From Erythrophleum ivorense (lineage: Eukaryota > Streptophyta > Magnoliopsida > Fabales > Fabaceae), in NCBI GenBank assembly GCA_026724425.1, contig JAIUCV010001269.1:62001-126000 (forward strand): a stretch of 64,000 nt of DNA, written 5' to 3'. Under the pieces are notes generated by a model, which was not told the DNA's origin, searched no databases, and saw nothing but the letters and a program-made list of their open reading frames with translations. Position 1 is the first letter of the stretch, and each line of letters starts with the position of its first letter. Of this stretch, positions 1-13,498 are shown one piece after another. The position numbers and the translations under genes were made by a program.

Positions 1-2271
1 CCAAAATCAACAATTAGAACCTTGCGCCGTGACTCCGGCATTTTGCATCGTGGCAAAAGTGGTCTTGGGACCTACTATTCACATACTTCGCGATTCTCGC
101 CGTAGCAAGCCTATATGGCATGGGTACGCCTGCTGAAACCCTCTATTCGAACTGTGCCATGATGAAGTCGTATTCTATTACCCTCCCTGGGTATCCTCGC
201 CTTTGACTAATTGTTGGCCATAACTTAAGGTGTTTTGGTCATGACTTGACTTTCTTCTGCACCTAAACTCTCCCAATTTCGTCCCAAACACTCCAACACT
301 CCCTCTAATGGCTTCCTAAGGTCATTCTACCTTAATCTATAAAATTTTAAAAGTATCCAACCACCTAATTTACTCAGCTTGTCTACCATTACCAACTCAA
401 ATCCTAGATGTTGATTCCTATACATCCACTATCATGCACCAGCAATTTCATAAAATAGCATAAGGATTCATAAACTACCAACATTATCATTCCAATATAA
501 ATTCCAATAGAGATTCCATGCATTCTAGTCTAAGTCAACTTTTAGGATAACACATGATTACATTCTCAAATGATAAACCATATCTTAGGATCAACAAGGT
601 TCTATATCAGATATCACAAGTGCATACATCAGATACTAATTTAGTATGAGGCATAACTCCTCAATAGATACATCATAGGTTACCAAAACACAAAATTCCT
701 ATACTTAGCAACATGATTACATAATGATGCTATACAAAAGAAAAACCAAAATTAGCATCTACCCTAAATTAACTCGACCTAAATGTAGCTTCCCATACAA
801 GGCCTCAGCTCATGAATGTTCATCCACTTACTTTCTCTTATCCTTATCCGAAGAGCCTTCACCTAAAAGTATTATCCTATGAAATAGGGTGAGATGCAAA
901 TCTCAGTAACCAAAGGCAAATTCCATTCATATATTCTAATTTAATTAACATATGTGCATAAAATCATATAAGCATAAGAAATAACAGTCATATTAGCAAA
1001 TGAAACAATTGGGCTATCAGTGATTGCTATCCCATACTAACAATCACATTTTCATATGTTAAAGGCCATTAACACTGAGAGAGGCCCGTTCACGGTACTA
1101 ACTCCCTAATGAGCACAACCTAGACTCAGTGCATACAAAAGTCTAATCACAACCTGGTGCCCGATTGTGGTATAATGCACGGGTGGCAGCCGCACCATAA
1201 CTCTACCATGGACTCATAAGGTCTAATCACAATATATAGGATAGCCAACCATTTATTTAGTATTCAAAATCATACATGTGTAGTATATATAAAATTAAAG
1301 TAGACATATGCATGAAATTTAACATTAACCTCGATTACTTCACTTGTGGACAATTCTTTGAGAGCCAACAACAATGCTACTTTAACCTATGGACATAAAA
1401 CCATATCATTATTATTCCTAATCATCATTTATAGTAGCAAACCCAATGCTCAAAGAATTAAACTATAAAGGACTACCTAGAGAACACTTACCCAGCTACT
1501 ATAAAAACAATTAAATTTTGGTTATGCCTACACCAGTAACCTCAAAACAACACTAATTCTGGGCAAATTCATAAAAGATTACCACTCATATCATAAATTA
1601 GCTATAGGGGTCATAAATCAGTAGAAAATGCATCAAAATGAAAGTTTATACTTACCCAATATCCCTCCTAACCCCAACCTCCAAAAATCCTCCAAGAGAA
1701 TAGCAAATAACCTATATCAGATTTAAAGTGTGGGTAAAAATTCTCCAAATGAAAAACTAATTAGGTCAAATTGAAAAATAAGAAGAGAAGGCCAAGTTAT
1801 AAAACAATTACCCTTTTAGCTCTAGAAGTGGAAAATAGGGCCAAGAATGTGAGAGGAACCCTAGCCTCTAAGGGACCTCCGAATTTTTCCATTTGCCTCT
1901 TGTGTTTCTCTGTAGAATAAGGAGGAACTAGAGTGGTTTTAGGGTTTAGATGGGTTTAAGTTAGGTTATGGGCTAACCCAAAGGCCTAATTCCATGTGGG
2001 TTCAAAATTTTGGTTAGGTTGGGCCAAGGTTTAGGTGTTAAATGGGTTAAATATGAGTTAGGTTTACACAAAGTAAATATTGGGCTTCTAAGAAAATAAA
2101 ATTGGATCTCTTTAACGCTAAGATTGGGTTTTTACACTTAGCTTAAAGCATAATTAAATTAATCATAAGGCCTAAATTAATGTCCACCTCTCTTAAATAA
2201 TTTTTCTAATTAAACCCATATTAATCCCTAATTAATCACGATTATCCTTAATTAAGTTTTGGAATGTTACA
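1..2271 (-). repeat. LTR of family LTR-B, partial, minus strand
   Basis: This stretch has no coding capacity. Its right end, read on the minus strand, begins TGTAACATTCC, a typical LTR start. The adjoining minus-strand sequence matches the plus-strand copy that starts at 28436: the same run of TTAATTAGGGATTAATATGG-like, AGAGAGGTGGACATTAATTT-like and CATCTCACCCTATTTC-like blocks occurs in the same order. Positions 1-240 contain degenerate GCCGTGAC / CATCGTGGC / CGCCGTAGC motifs that recur at 13560-13930. The copy runs off the left edge, so its other end and its target duplication cannot be checked. It appears to have inserted into an older plus-strand copy of the same family that resumes at 2272. 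Confidence 0.6.
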
Positions 2272-2430
2272 TAACTTATATTGTATAGAATCATAATGCA
2301 TCCATTTTTGCCAAATGTAGATATTTTGATACTTTGCAACTAATGGGCTATCCATTAAAAGGTTAGGTTAATTTGTATGGAATCTTATCTAAGTACTTGA
2401 TGTTAAGCAAACATGAATTGGTACGGATGT
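2272..2430 (+). repeat. Fragment 1 of an old LTR-B copy
   Basis: A short non-coding piece between two inserted LTRs. It shows weak collinear similarity (for example TTGTATAGAATCATAATG) to the reverse complement of about 600-785, so it belongs to the LTR-B family. Positions 2426-2430 (GATGT) form the left copy of the target duplication of the LTR at 2431-5931. Confidence 0.45.
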
Positions 2431-5400
2431 TGTAATATCTAGTTCTTTAAAAACGAGAGAAAACGCGAAAAAAGTAACTTGCGGTTTCTTTGTAAATGAG
2501 CGAAATTCATCAAATACAAAAGGAAGTCCCCCATATAGAGTAATCTAAGGTCCAATAAAATTAAAATAATATTTTAGACCTCAAATAATGATGAGTCAAG
2601 GCCAGAGGTGCCCTGAAATAGAGGCAAAAATGGCCAGATAAAATTTAACGAAAAAGTTATGAAATGTAATGGCATTTTTGTAATTTTGTAAATTTTAGAA
2701 TTCTCATAGGAGGGCTTTTTAAATAGAAAATTGGAATTCTTTGGGGTTCTCAGAGGCCCTGAAAACCATGGAAAGCCCCGGGACAGTTAAAGCCCCTCTA
2801 GTAGATGTTTTCCAACAGTAATGAGCCCGAACTTTGACCGATTTATTTGGGAAGGTTTTAGTTCCAATTTGAGTGATTCCAAAGGCATTTTATAAGATTG
2901 AGAACCTAAATTTTATGATAAAAAAGACGGTTCTCAAAAAGGAGCTAAAACGAAACTAAAACAAAAATGCCACAAACGCAGGACGTAAACGTCATTTTAA
3001 AACAATTATTTCTTGAAGCTTCATTTATAAAAATGTCCCCACTTTTGCCCCACTCCTTATGAACGAATTTTTTGGGCTAAAATAAAACCAAGGGCAGAGG
3101 AGAATGGCGCACAAGATGGAGGGAAGAAGGAAGAGAGAAACCTAGTAAAAAGTGTAAGAATTTCATAGTTTTCATGCATTCTCCTTCACCAACCTCCTTC
3201 TCCTCTTTCCATTCTTTCTTTCTATGGTTTTGTTAAAATTTTTGGGTCTGCATTGAGGGTAGAACAGAGGTGAAAATTTCAAAATTCAAGGAAGGAGGCC
3301 AACCTAGTGAAGAACAAGCCAAGAAAAGTAAGAATCTAAGATATTTTTACTACTTCCTAAGCTTAAGCCTCCTTGTTCTTCTTCTCTCCATTTCACCTCA
3401 TGTAAGACCAGACCTAAAGGGTTAGAAATGAATCTTAGGAAAATGAGGGAGGAGAACAAGAATATGCAAAGGAAACAATCAAATAGCCATTAGATTTTAA
3501 GATAACAAAGTTAGGGTTTCAAGTGTTCCACTAAAAATCTAATTTGATACAATCATTCCTAGGCTTAAATGAGTGTTTGGATGATCTCTTGAGATCCCTA
3601 GAAGGCTCCTCATATGCATCTTCCATCAAGAAAACAAAGCAAACTTACTTGGTACTCACATGCTCCATAGCCATGACTTAGAGAGGTTAGAGCACCTGGG
3701 GATAGTTTTAATTTGTTCCAAGCTTATTGTTGAGTCATATATGATAGAAGAGGATGAGAGGAAGCCTTGAAAAAAGTTAGAAGCCATAGATAGTGAGATG
3801 GTATCATAGGTTCCATATTATGGCTTAAAGAAGCAACACCTAATTAGGCTCCTTGATTTGATTATGTGATGACTCCAAAGACTTAAAAGAGTCAAGAATT
3901 ATAAATGAATAAAGAGAATGGAGCAAAGATCATGTTTCCACAGGGTTTCTTCATTAGGTGCATTATGGAACCATAAAAGAGTCATATGAACCATCTAGCT
4001 TTTCTAATGAATGTGTAACTCTAGAAATTGGTTCAAAAGTGTAATTGGCTTCCATATGATGTGTTTAGACCAAGAGAAACAAGCTCCACCTTATTGTGTA
4101 TGTGTGGCCGAGAAAGAAAAGTCCAATTCAAGGGGAAAAGTTTGCATTTGTAACAAATGTAGCTCTCTCCTCTTTCTCTCATGCATAGATGAATGTTTGC
4201 CTTGTCTTTGAATGTGTGTATGTGTGTTTTAAGCCATGAAAAGTGTTCTAGTATGTACATAAGTATTATGGTACCATGATGTGATATTATGTTTTCAAAT
4301 GATGTTTTATATGCTTGCCTTGGTTTGCTTAAGTGTGGAGAAGCCAAGAACTTTTTAGTCATAGTAAGGATGAGCCAAGAACCCTTGAGAATGGTTGAGA
4401 CAAAAATTAGAGTCTCCCAAAAGTAAGGCTTAGTTCAAGACCTTTGAGAAAAAGGGTGAGAAAATTTAAATAACTTGAAGAGAATGGGTGAGGCTAATTC
4501 ACTTACTTGGCAAGCCTATATATGCTTTGTATGACTTATTGAATGCCAAGAATGCCTCTTAAATGGTTATATGCTCCATGATATTCATGCATGCATTTTA
4601 GACATGTATATGCATTCTTTATATGTTATTGAAAGGAATAAAAGCTATTGGGATGCCTAGAATCTCATTCCTTCCTCCATACATGTCTAACATGTCTAAG
4701 TGGACCAAATGAGCAAAGAAATGGAAGCCATCAAGCCTAAAGGAAGGAGAGTGACAACAAAGTGTGGAAATGTGCTAAATTATAGCCATATGAGTGGCAT
4801 ATGATGCAATCCTTTTTTGTATATGTTATATGACCTTATGAGCACATGTAAATATGTAAATGTATTATGTATGAATGAGATTTGGTGCAATATGCATGGT
4901 ATAGCATGATTTGGGCATGGAATGGCAAGACTTGACATATGCATTCTTATGCATAACTTGGGGTGGATGAGTGAGCTTGAGAAATCTAGATTTGTGCACC
5001 TTTGAGACAAGTTTAACAAACCATTTTGGTATTTTTCCACGTGCTCAAGTGGCCATGGTTGTCTTAGAAGCAATTTTGGACCATTTGAGACCCTTACATG
5101 ATACAAAATGAGCCATTTTGCAACCCAATATTAAGATCTAACCCAATGAACAAATTTTCTTATGACATTTGGCAAGAAATTAGATATCATCCATAGATTT
5201 TTGGGAAGCTAAAGAATAGATTATTTGGAGCTCTATGGAATTAATTATGATTTTTCAAAATTGGCATTTTTCTGCTGAACTGATACAGACATTGTTCATA
5301 TGGTTAGTAACTTAGGCTATGTCATTGAAGAGCCAAATGGTGTCGAATGCTTATGAAATTTTACAGACATAAGCTAGATATAATATGCTTTCCATAGCCA

Positions 5401-5931
5401 CTAAGATAACCCCAATTGGAGCTCTGAACAAGGAGATATAAATTTCTTAAGTTCAAGGATAGTACCAATAACGACAAACGACCTTTGGTACTATTCCATC
5501 AATTTATGGTGGCTAGATGTCTCTGTTGTGGTCTAGAATTATTTTTAACATAAATTATACATCTGTTGATTTCTAGAATAGTATAGTATGTATGATTTCA
5601 ATTTTTCTAAAATTAGTTGTGATTTTTCAAATTTCATGTTAAAATTCTAGAATTTCAGTCCGAGGCTGCACACTTTGTTTTCTTGTATACCTTCCACTTG
5701 CACGAGTTCTAGGCCACTTCTTGAGATGGTTATGAGTTGTGTTTATATAATTAAATATAAGAATAAAATGGATGAGTCCATATGGCCCATGAGACATGAA
5801 ATGAAAATTTTATCCATGACATAACGCAATTAAATTGAATATTTTCAATGATTTTCCTTGGCAAGCTTGCATAGTTCAAGGAAGTGAACTTAGAAATAAT
5901 ATGAGGTGAGTTAGAGAACTATGGTATTACA
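2431..5931 (+). mobile_element. Solo LTR (LTR-1), Ty3/gypsy Tekay-like family
   Basis: A 3501-bp LTR starting TGTAATATCTAG and ending ATGGTATTACA, so with TG...CA ends and imperfect inverted termini. It is flanked by a perfect 5-bp target duplication, GATGT, at 2426-2430 and 5932-5936. No gag or pol lies between the ends, so it is a solo LTR left by recombination between two LTRs. Its sequence matches, sometimes in the opposite orientation, the LTRs at 9753-13498, 36540-45556, 55919-62673 and 57627-61007. The short open frames inside do not resemble known proteins. Confidence 0.85.
4340..4490 (+). repeat. Degenerate 31-bp minisatellite inside LTR-1
   Basis: A run of loosely repeated units built around GTGAG / AGCCAAGAACC / AAAAGT blocks. 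It lies at the same relative place as better-preserved 31-bp arrays in other LTR copies (31640-31727 and 40243-40424). Here the units have diverged and lost exact period. Confidence 0.4.
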
Positions 5932-5936
5932 GATGT

Positions 5937-6320
5937 ACTAGATCTGTTATGTAATTTCAAGAATATGGGTGAATCATTAAATGAATATCTAGCTCAAACT
6001 TTGATTCGTGAACTCCTACTATCATGTGTGTTTTGTGTGCATGGACCTAAAGTACGCTATAGTCATCTCTTGCCATAAAGGTTGCTTCAAAACTTTAAGG
6101 GTAGGATTATGCTTAATTTGCAAATTGGAACTTGCTCCAAGTAGTTAAAAGACATTTAGAGGTGCATTGAGTATTTTGGGTTACCATTTATGCTTGTAGG
6201 CAAATATTTGCTATCATTATGGTATGTGTGCTTATATAATTTAAGTTTGCATTGGTGTGATTGGTCTCGGAGTCTATGGATTATATAAGATTAATTATTT
6301 GGAAGTTATGTGAGTCATAA
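5937..6320 (+). repeat. Fragment 2 of an old LTR-B copy
   Basis: Non-coding sequence left between LTR-1 and LTR-2. Removing LTR-1 plus one GATGT copy joins it to 2272-2430. Its last five bases (6316-6320, CATAA) are the left target duplication of the next LTR. I see no gene here. Confidence 0.45.
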
Positions 6321-9300
6321 TGTCATACCATCAAAGAATACACACACATTTTATAGCATATTCCTTATATAACCACAATTTCTCATATTGAAAACTTTTG
6401 GCAACGGAAATTACCATTATTAAAGGCCCAAAATTTCTAAATGTGCATAATTACATAACTTCATCATAGAAATCCTCAAATTCATGTCAACCAAGTTTGT
6501 TAGGCTTAGAATATCATTAAAAAAAATCCCAATTTTGGATTTCATTGCATATGCTTCAAAACACCACTTTTGCACATATTAGAAATCAAATTTTGAAAAA
6601 TCATATCTTAGGCTACCAAACTATGTATGGAAAACTTAGGATTTGAATTATATGATATAAAAAATTCAAACACAAATGAATCTATGTGGCCCTCTAAAAT
6701 CCATGGAGATTAGTAAATGACCATAACTAGACCATGAACTTCAAAAATGTATATCTTTGGCTACACAACTTCAATTTATGCAAACTCAATGGCTATGGAA
6801 AGCTTATAATGTCAAATATATGCTTGTAAAATTTCATGAGTATTGAAATTCAATTGACTCCTCAAATACATGAAATATTATAACTGACCAAATAAATAGT
6901 GCATAGGATTTTCTGCATTTTTCAACCAATTTTGGAAATTAATAATAAATTTTATGGAGCTCCAAAAACTGTGTTCTTAGTTTTGTGGAAAGTTCTAAAT
7001 AAGCTCTAGATACCTGCCAAATTTTATCCAAAAATTTGTCCATTTGATTTATTTTTGGTTTAGGTGTAAAATATGTCTCAAAATATACCAAAGTTGGTTC
7101 TAAATGGTTCATTTTGAGCCATACCATTCTATGTCACAATTTAGGCAAGTTTTAAATGATAAATATAGCTTAAATAACTGGTTCATCATTCCCCAAACAT
7201 TATGCATGTGAAATTCACACTCTTACTTGCCATTACATACATGCATTTCATGGCTCATACATGTTCAAATTGCATAATCTTTTATATTTACATTAAAAAA
7301 ATGATATATACATTATAGTCCCATGCTTTTAAATGTGTGGAAAGGGTTACATCTCAAAATATTCATATGCATTCTTATATATGCAACAAAATACTCTAAA
7401 ACTTAAACTATTGCCAAAGTATGGCATCTCATTCTCTTTGGTCTCAATATTTGCTACCTTGATAATTGCCTGGACATGATTAGGAAAAATATAGAGAGGA
7501 ATAAAATTCTAAGAATCCCAATAACTCATTCATCATTCAAGCATACTTAGATGATTAATGTCAAAGAAAGCAAGCATGTATATTAAACAAACAATAATCA
7601 AACATAATCATGCATAAGGGATCATATGGCTCCATCAAAGTAAAAACAAGTTCTAGGGACTTTTAGTTTGGCCCTACCTATTTTTAATGTTTTTTGACTT
7701 AGTCTCACTCATAATTGAGACTTTTGGCTTTGTCTCGCCTACATTTAGGGACTTTGGCTTCACCTCAACCAAATCAAAGGACTTTTGGTATAACCTCACC
7801 CATCAAGAGCCATTTCAATTCCAAATGCATTCTAATGCTATACAATTGCATAAAGTCATCAAGCAATTAATAACATGCATAATTTGCAATCCATATACAC
7901 ACAAGCAATCAATGATACTCAAGCAACCAAAATAAGCATACAAGAATAGATGAAGAGCTATATTTATGCCAAGAAGCACTTAGTTCTCCGTGACTTAGTG
8001 CTTTAGCCTCACACCCACATTTGAAGGAGACTTCACTTGCTTGGCCTAGACATGTCAAATGTAACACAAAATTGTTAATGGAACCATACTTGGACTCACT
8101 TAAGCCTTGCATAACCTAGTTAAAGCTTTAGGTTCCCAAATGGCTCCATTAAGTGGCATAATGAAGCAATCCTTGTAAATCAATATTTTAGCTCCAAGAT
8201 CTCACCCAATATGAGCTCTATGGTTCCAATTAAACTCATTAGGCTCATCACAAACTTAATTCAAGGAGCCTAATACCAAGTTGCTTCTTCATATATAATG
8301 GAACCCTAAATTTTCACCTTTCAAAATAAAAGCTTCTAAATTCAAACCAATGGTTCCTATGATATTTATAATCCATTTCTAGATCATTTATAACCTTAGA
8401 ATTAAAGAAAACTCTCCCTAGGTTTCCCAAAGGGGTCTTACCCAAGACATGCCAGTCATTAGGCATCCATGGTGGTTTGCTTAATTCACTTAGGAAATGG
8501 ACACCTATGAAGCTTTCTTGGCCTCTTCTTAACTCAATTATACTCTTACATTAATTAAAATATCATTATAAAGCCTCATACTTCCTAAGGTGTAATGCAA
8601 ACCCTAACTATAAAATCTTACAACCTATAGCCTTTTAGTTGTTTATATTAGTCACATATTAATATCTACACTCTAAAGCCCCCAAATTACCATGGTTAAC
8701 TTAAGAATCAAACACCCCTAGAGACTCCACATGTTGGTCAAACAAGAGAGAGCTTAGAAAACTAAGAAAGAGCAAGCCATGCATACGGAACCATACCTTA
8801 TTCAATTCTTTATTAAATGGTGGTTCTTATGCTCCCAATGCTTCCTCCAAACTTCTCCTCCCTTCCACTGATCCAACCATAAAATTTCACCTTTTAAAAT
8901 ATTAAAACCATAAAAAAGAGGAGAAAAACTTTTACAAAGGCAAGAGAAGCTAAAACTCCATATTTACATACCTAGGATGCCTTTGTTTCCTCCCATTCTT
9001 CCTCTTCTTCTTCTTCTTCTCCTCCCATATTTTGGTTCTGTTCAAAGATGGAAAAAGTTAGTTTTGGGGGGCTAAGGGACATGTTGGCCTAATATAAAGA
9101 GAAAAAGGTGTTTTATAACATTTTTCAAAATGCCCATTTTGTCCTTCCACTTTAATTCCTCCATTTGAGCTAATTTCAACTCCTTTTTCAGAATCATCTT
9201 TTCTGTCATAAAATTTGGGTCCTCTAATCTATTAAAAATATTTTTTAAAAAATTTATAAGATTTAAAAACTTACCGAACCATCTGGTCAAAATTTAAGTC

Positions 9301-9645
9301 AACTAATTTTACCTAAATTACATATCGAAAGGGTTTTAACCATTCTAACAGTTCTTATGATTTTCTAACCCTTTAAAAACCTTAGTAAGCTCAATTTTAT
9401 TATTTAAAACCTCTTCCTTCAAGTTTTTAAAATGTTGCTTGAAATTATAATTTTGCCACTAGCTTTCAATTCACTTTATTTAGTTATTTTGGCTTCGATT
9501 TTGGGTTATTCTTAGTTTCCTAATCACATTTCTAGATACTCTAATTAGCATTCTATCCTTAATTGCCCTTAATTTAATTTGATTTAGGATCCTCTCATTT
9601 CACATTATCAATTTTGGTTTAGTTTCTGAAAAATTAGATATTACA
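6321..9645 (-). mobile_element. Solo LTR (LTR-2), minus strand
   Basis: A 3325-bp LTR in reverse orientation. On the plus strand it starts TGTCATACCA and ends TAGATATTACA, which read on the minus strand gives the same TGTAATATCTA start as LTR-1. A perfect 5-bp target duplication, CATAA, is present at 6316-6320 and 9646-9650. There is no internal coding region. It carries the family's degenerate GACTTTTGGCTTxxCCTCACC tandem block around 7660-7810. Confidence 0.85.
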
Positions 9646-9650
9646 CATAA

Positions 9651-9752
9651 GCCTTATTTTAACCCTAAAAGGGTCTTAAGTTGAAGTGAAAAGAGTTGTA
9701 GGTGAATTGGGATGAGTATTGAGGAGTTTAGATCTAGAGGGTAAATGAGTTA
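9651..9752 (+). repeat. Fragment 3 of an old LTR-B copy
   Basis: A 102-bp remnant between LTR-2 and LTR-3. It aligns weakly with the reverse complement of about 250-330 (GAATTGGGATGAG...GAGTTTAG versus GAAATTGGGAGAGTTTAG). It continues the old plus-strand LTR-B copy. Confidence 0.4.
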
Positions 9753-12700
9753 TGTGACACCATATTCATATAGCTCATCATTAACCATTTATAGGCTTAT
9801 TTCCATGAAGCACATGACATTCTCAAAGAAACGCCCTTAAAAATGCAATTGAATTGCATTACGTCCCAAATAAATTTTTCATTCAATGTTTTATAGGCCA
9901 TATGGACTTATTCATTTCATTCTCATATTTAAATACATAAATAAAACTCATAACAAGCTCAAGAAGTAGCCTAGAACTCATGCAAATGGATGGTGTACTC
10001 AAAAACATAGTGTACAACCTTGGGTAGGATTTCCAGATTCTGTGCTTGAAGTTTGAAAAATCATAACGAATTCTAAAAAAATTAAAATCATGTACACTAT
10101 ACCATTCTGGAAAGCTCTGAATGCCTACTATATGATAAAAATAATTTTAGGTCATGAAACATCAAGTGGAAGACATTTGATATTCAAAAAGCACTCAAGG
10201 TCTCAACTGTCTGAGCTATTGTCACAAGTTACTATCATAAACTTTGGAAATTCATAACTAATTATAGAAAAATACAAATCCTAAAAATTTAGTCATTATA
10301 AGAAGATACCGGTGATAAATCTAAGAGAAAAATATCTCCAAACCACACCAATTTCATTTAGGAACTAAATTATGATAGAACAGTACAAGAGGTCGAGTGG
10401 CGCTACTAGTGCTGACACTAAACTTCAAAAAATTATAACTCTCTACTCAGACCTGCAAATGAGGTGATCTTAGTGGACACAGAAAGCTTATGAACTCTAA
10501 TTTATATTTGTAAAATTTCACAAGCATTGGACACCATTTGACTCTCAGATGACATAGAACACAAAATTGACCATATGAACAGTACAAACACCAAAACAGC
10601 AAAAAAAATCCCAACTTTAAAAATTCATAATTAATTCTATAGAGCTCAGAATTTTCTACACTTTAACTTCCCAAAAAGACCTTAATGAGTTCTACATGTT
10701 TGTTAAATTTCATAGGAAGATTCATCCACTTGGTCAGTTTGTGCTATAGGATTCCGATTTGGTCACTTTTATAGTTTTTACTAGCATCAAAGTGCCCAAT
10801 TTTGCTTCCAAAGCTTGTGTGGCCACTTGAGCAAGTCGGAATGCACCAAAATGACATTCTAAACTTGTCTCAAAGGTGCACAAATCTAGATTTCTCAAAC
10901 TCACTCATTCACCCCATGATATACACAAGAATGCATATGTCTAGTTTTGCTATTCCATACCTAAATCATGTTATATCATGCATAAGGCATTAATCCTCAT
11001 TCATACATCATACATATGAGTAATTACACATGTTCAAATGATTATACAACAATTCCATCATAGGATTACATCATATGCCATTGGTATGGCTATAAAAGAG
11101 ACAAAACTAGGCAATTCTAGACACTTTGATATCAATCTCCTATCTTCCAACTTGGTGGCTTCCATTACCTTGTTCATTTACTCCACCTAGCATGTTAAGA
11201 CATTAGAGAGGAGGGGATGACATTCAAAGAATCCCAATAGCTTATCTCCCTTTCAATCACACATAAAGTATGCAATACAAGCCTTGAAAATACATGCATG
11301 AGCATAATGACATGTATGATCATTCAAGAAGCATCCTTTGTATTTAAATAAGTCATACAAAGCATACATAAGCTTGCCAAGCAAGTGGACTGGCCTCACC
11401 CATTCTCTTATGGATTTTGGACTTGCCTCACCCATTTTCTCTAAGAGGTTTTAACTCAACCTCGCTCTTGGGAGTCAACCTTACTCTTGAGAAACTCTTT
11501 ACTTTGTCTCAATCATTTCAAAGGATTCTTGGCTCATCCTTACCATGGCAAAAGGGTTATTAGATTCTCCACACTCAAGCAAACCAAAGCAAGTGTATAA
11601 AACATCATTTGAATACATAAAACCTCATCATGATACCATGACATATGAAATCATGCTCGAACACTTTTCATGGCTTAAAACACACATACACACATTCAAA
11701 GACAAGGTAAGCACACATTTATGCATGAGAGAAAGTGGAGAGAGCTACCTTTGCCACACAAGTACACTTTTTCTCTTAGAGTTATGCTTCCTCTCTCGGC
11801 CACACCCTCACAATAATGTGAGGCTTATTTCCTTTGGCCTAGACACATCATATGGAAGCCAATTACACTCTTGAATCAAACTCTAATGCCATACATTCAC
11901 TAGAAAAGTTAGGTAACTCATATGGCTCTTTTATGGTTCCATAATGTACTTAATGAAGCAACCTTAAGAAAACATCATCTTGGCCCCATTCTCTCCATTC
12001 ACTTATGATTCTTGACTCCATTTAAATCTCTTGGAGTCATCACACAATCAAATCAAGGAGCCTAACTAGGTGTTGCTTCTTTAAGCCATAATATGGAACC
12101 TATACGACCATCTCACTTTCTATGGTTTCTAAATTTTTTCCAAGGTATCCTCTCATCCTCTTCCATCATACATGACTCAAAAATGGGCTTGGAACAAATT
12201 AAAATTATCCCTTAGTGCTCTAACCTCTCTAGGGCATGGCTATGGACCAAGGAGACACCATGTGAGTTTGTTTTATTTTCTTAATGGAAGATACATATGA
12301 GGAGCCTTCTAAGGATCTCAAGAGCTCATCCAAACACTCATTTAAGCCTAAGAATTATTGTATCAAATCAGATTTTTAGTGGAGCACTTGAAACCCTAAC
12401 TTTGCTATCTTCAAAATCAATGGCTTTTTACTTGAATTTCTTTGCATATTCTAAATTCCCACACTTAATTCATATGATTCATTCTTGGTTCTACCCAAAA
12501 AGACTCTCCCCTTGGCTGGCTATAGGAAGGATGAAATGCACACAAGAAGAACAAGAAAAGTGAAACATGAAAACTAAGATTTCACCTTGATTTCAAGCTT
12601 TTCTTGAATGCTTTCCCTTTTCTTCTAGCTCTCCTCCTTAAATCCAAATTTTTCCCCTTGGGTCTACCTTCAAAACAGCACCAAAAACCTCAACAAAACC

Positions 12701-13498
12701 ATGGAAGAGAAGAAGAGAAGGAGGAGAAGAAGTTTGGTGAATGAAAGTGCTTGAAAAACCAAGATTTTCATCCCTTTCTTGCCTTATTTTTCCTTTTCTT
12801 CTTGCCTCCTCTTGTGTGCCATTTCCTCTTGCTCTCACTTCTATTCTTGGGCAAAAATAAGGTCGGTTCTAAGAGGGAGAGAAGGAGGGAGTGAAATAAG
12901 AAGGGGTTTCTTGAAGCTTCTTTTTCAAAAATTCTACTTTTATCCCTTTGCCTTGACATTTTCGTTTCTGGTTCATTTTAGCTCCTTTTTTAGAACTATC
13001 CTTTCCATTATGAAATTTAGGTTCCCAATTTAATAAAATTCCTTTGGAATCATTTAAATAGGAGTTAAAACCTTCCTAAATGAATCCCTTAAAGTTTAGG
13101 TCAACCGACGTTGAAAAATGTCTACCGGATGGGTTTTAACTGTCTTGGGACTTACCATGATTTTTCAGGGCCTTTGAGAACTTCAAAAAACTCAAAAATT
13201 TCATTTAAAAAACCTTCCTATACGAATTCTAAAATTTTCTCAAAATTATAAAAATGTCATTACGTTTCGTTAATTTTTCGTTCAAATTCGTTTCTTTATC
13301 CTAACTCTGTTTTTCTTTTCATTTGAGCTTGGAATTTTCATTTTTTGGAGTCTAGAATACTACATAAATTTTTTAGGACCTCAAATCACTCCATCTGGGG
13401 GACTTCCTTTTGTATTCGTTGAATTTTGTACGTTTACAGAGAAACTGTATGTTACATTTCTCACGTTTTCTCTCGTTTTCAAAGAATCGGATATTACA
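9753..13498 (-). mobile_element. LTR (LTR-3), minus strand, probably solo
   Basis: A 3746-bp LTR in reverse orientation. It starts TGTGACACCATA and ends GGATATTACA on the plus strand. The flanking pentamers are AGTTA (9748-9752) and AGCTG (13499-13503). They differ by two transitions, so the target duplication is decayed or the ends belong to different insertions. The interior has no gag or pol. It is clearly similar to LTR-1 in the opposite orientation, including a 109-codon open frame at 11545-11874 whose counterpart is at 4033-4362 on the other strand. Confidence 0.75.

Noticed and set aside
12297..13033. Overlapping small frames in LTR-3 and the matching frames in other LTRs
   Set aside because: They lie inside non-coding LTR sequence, are not conserved in frame between copies, and overlap on both strands.
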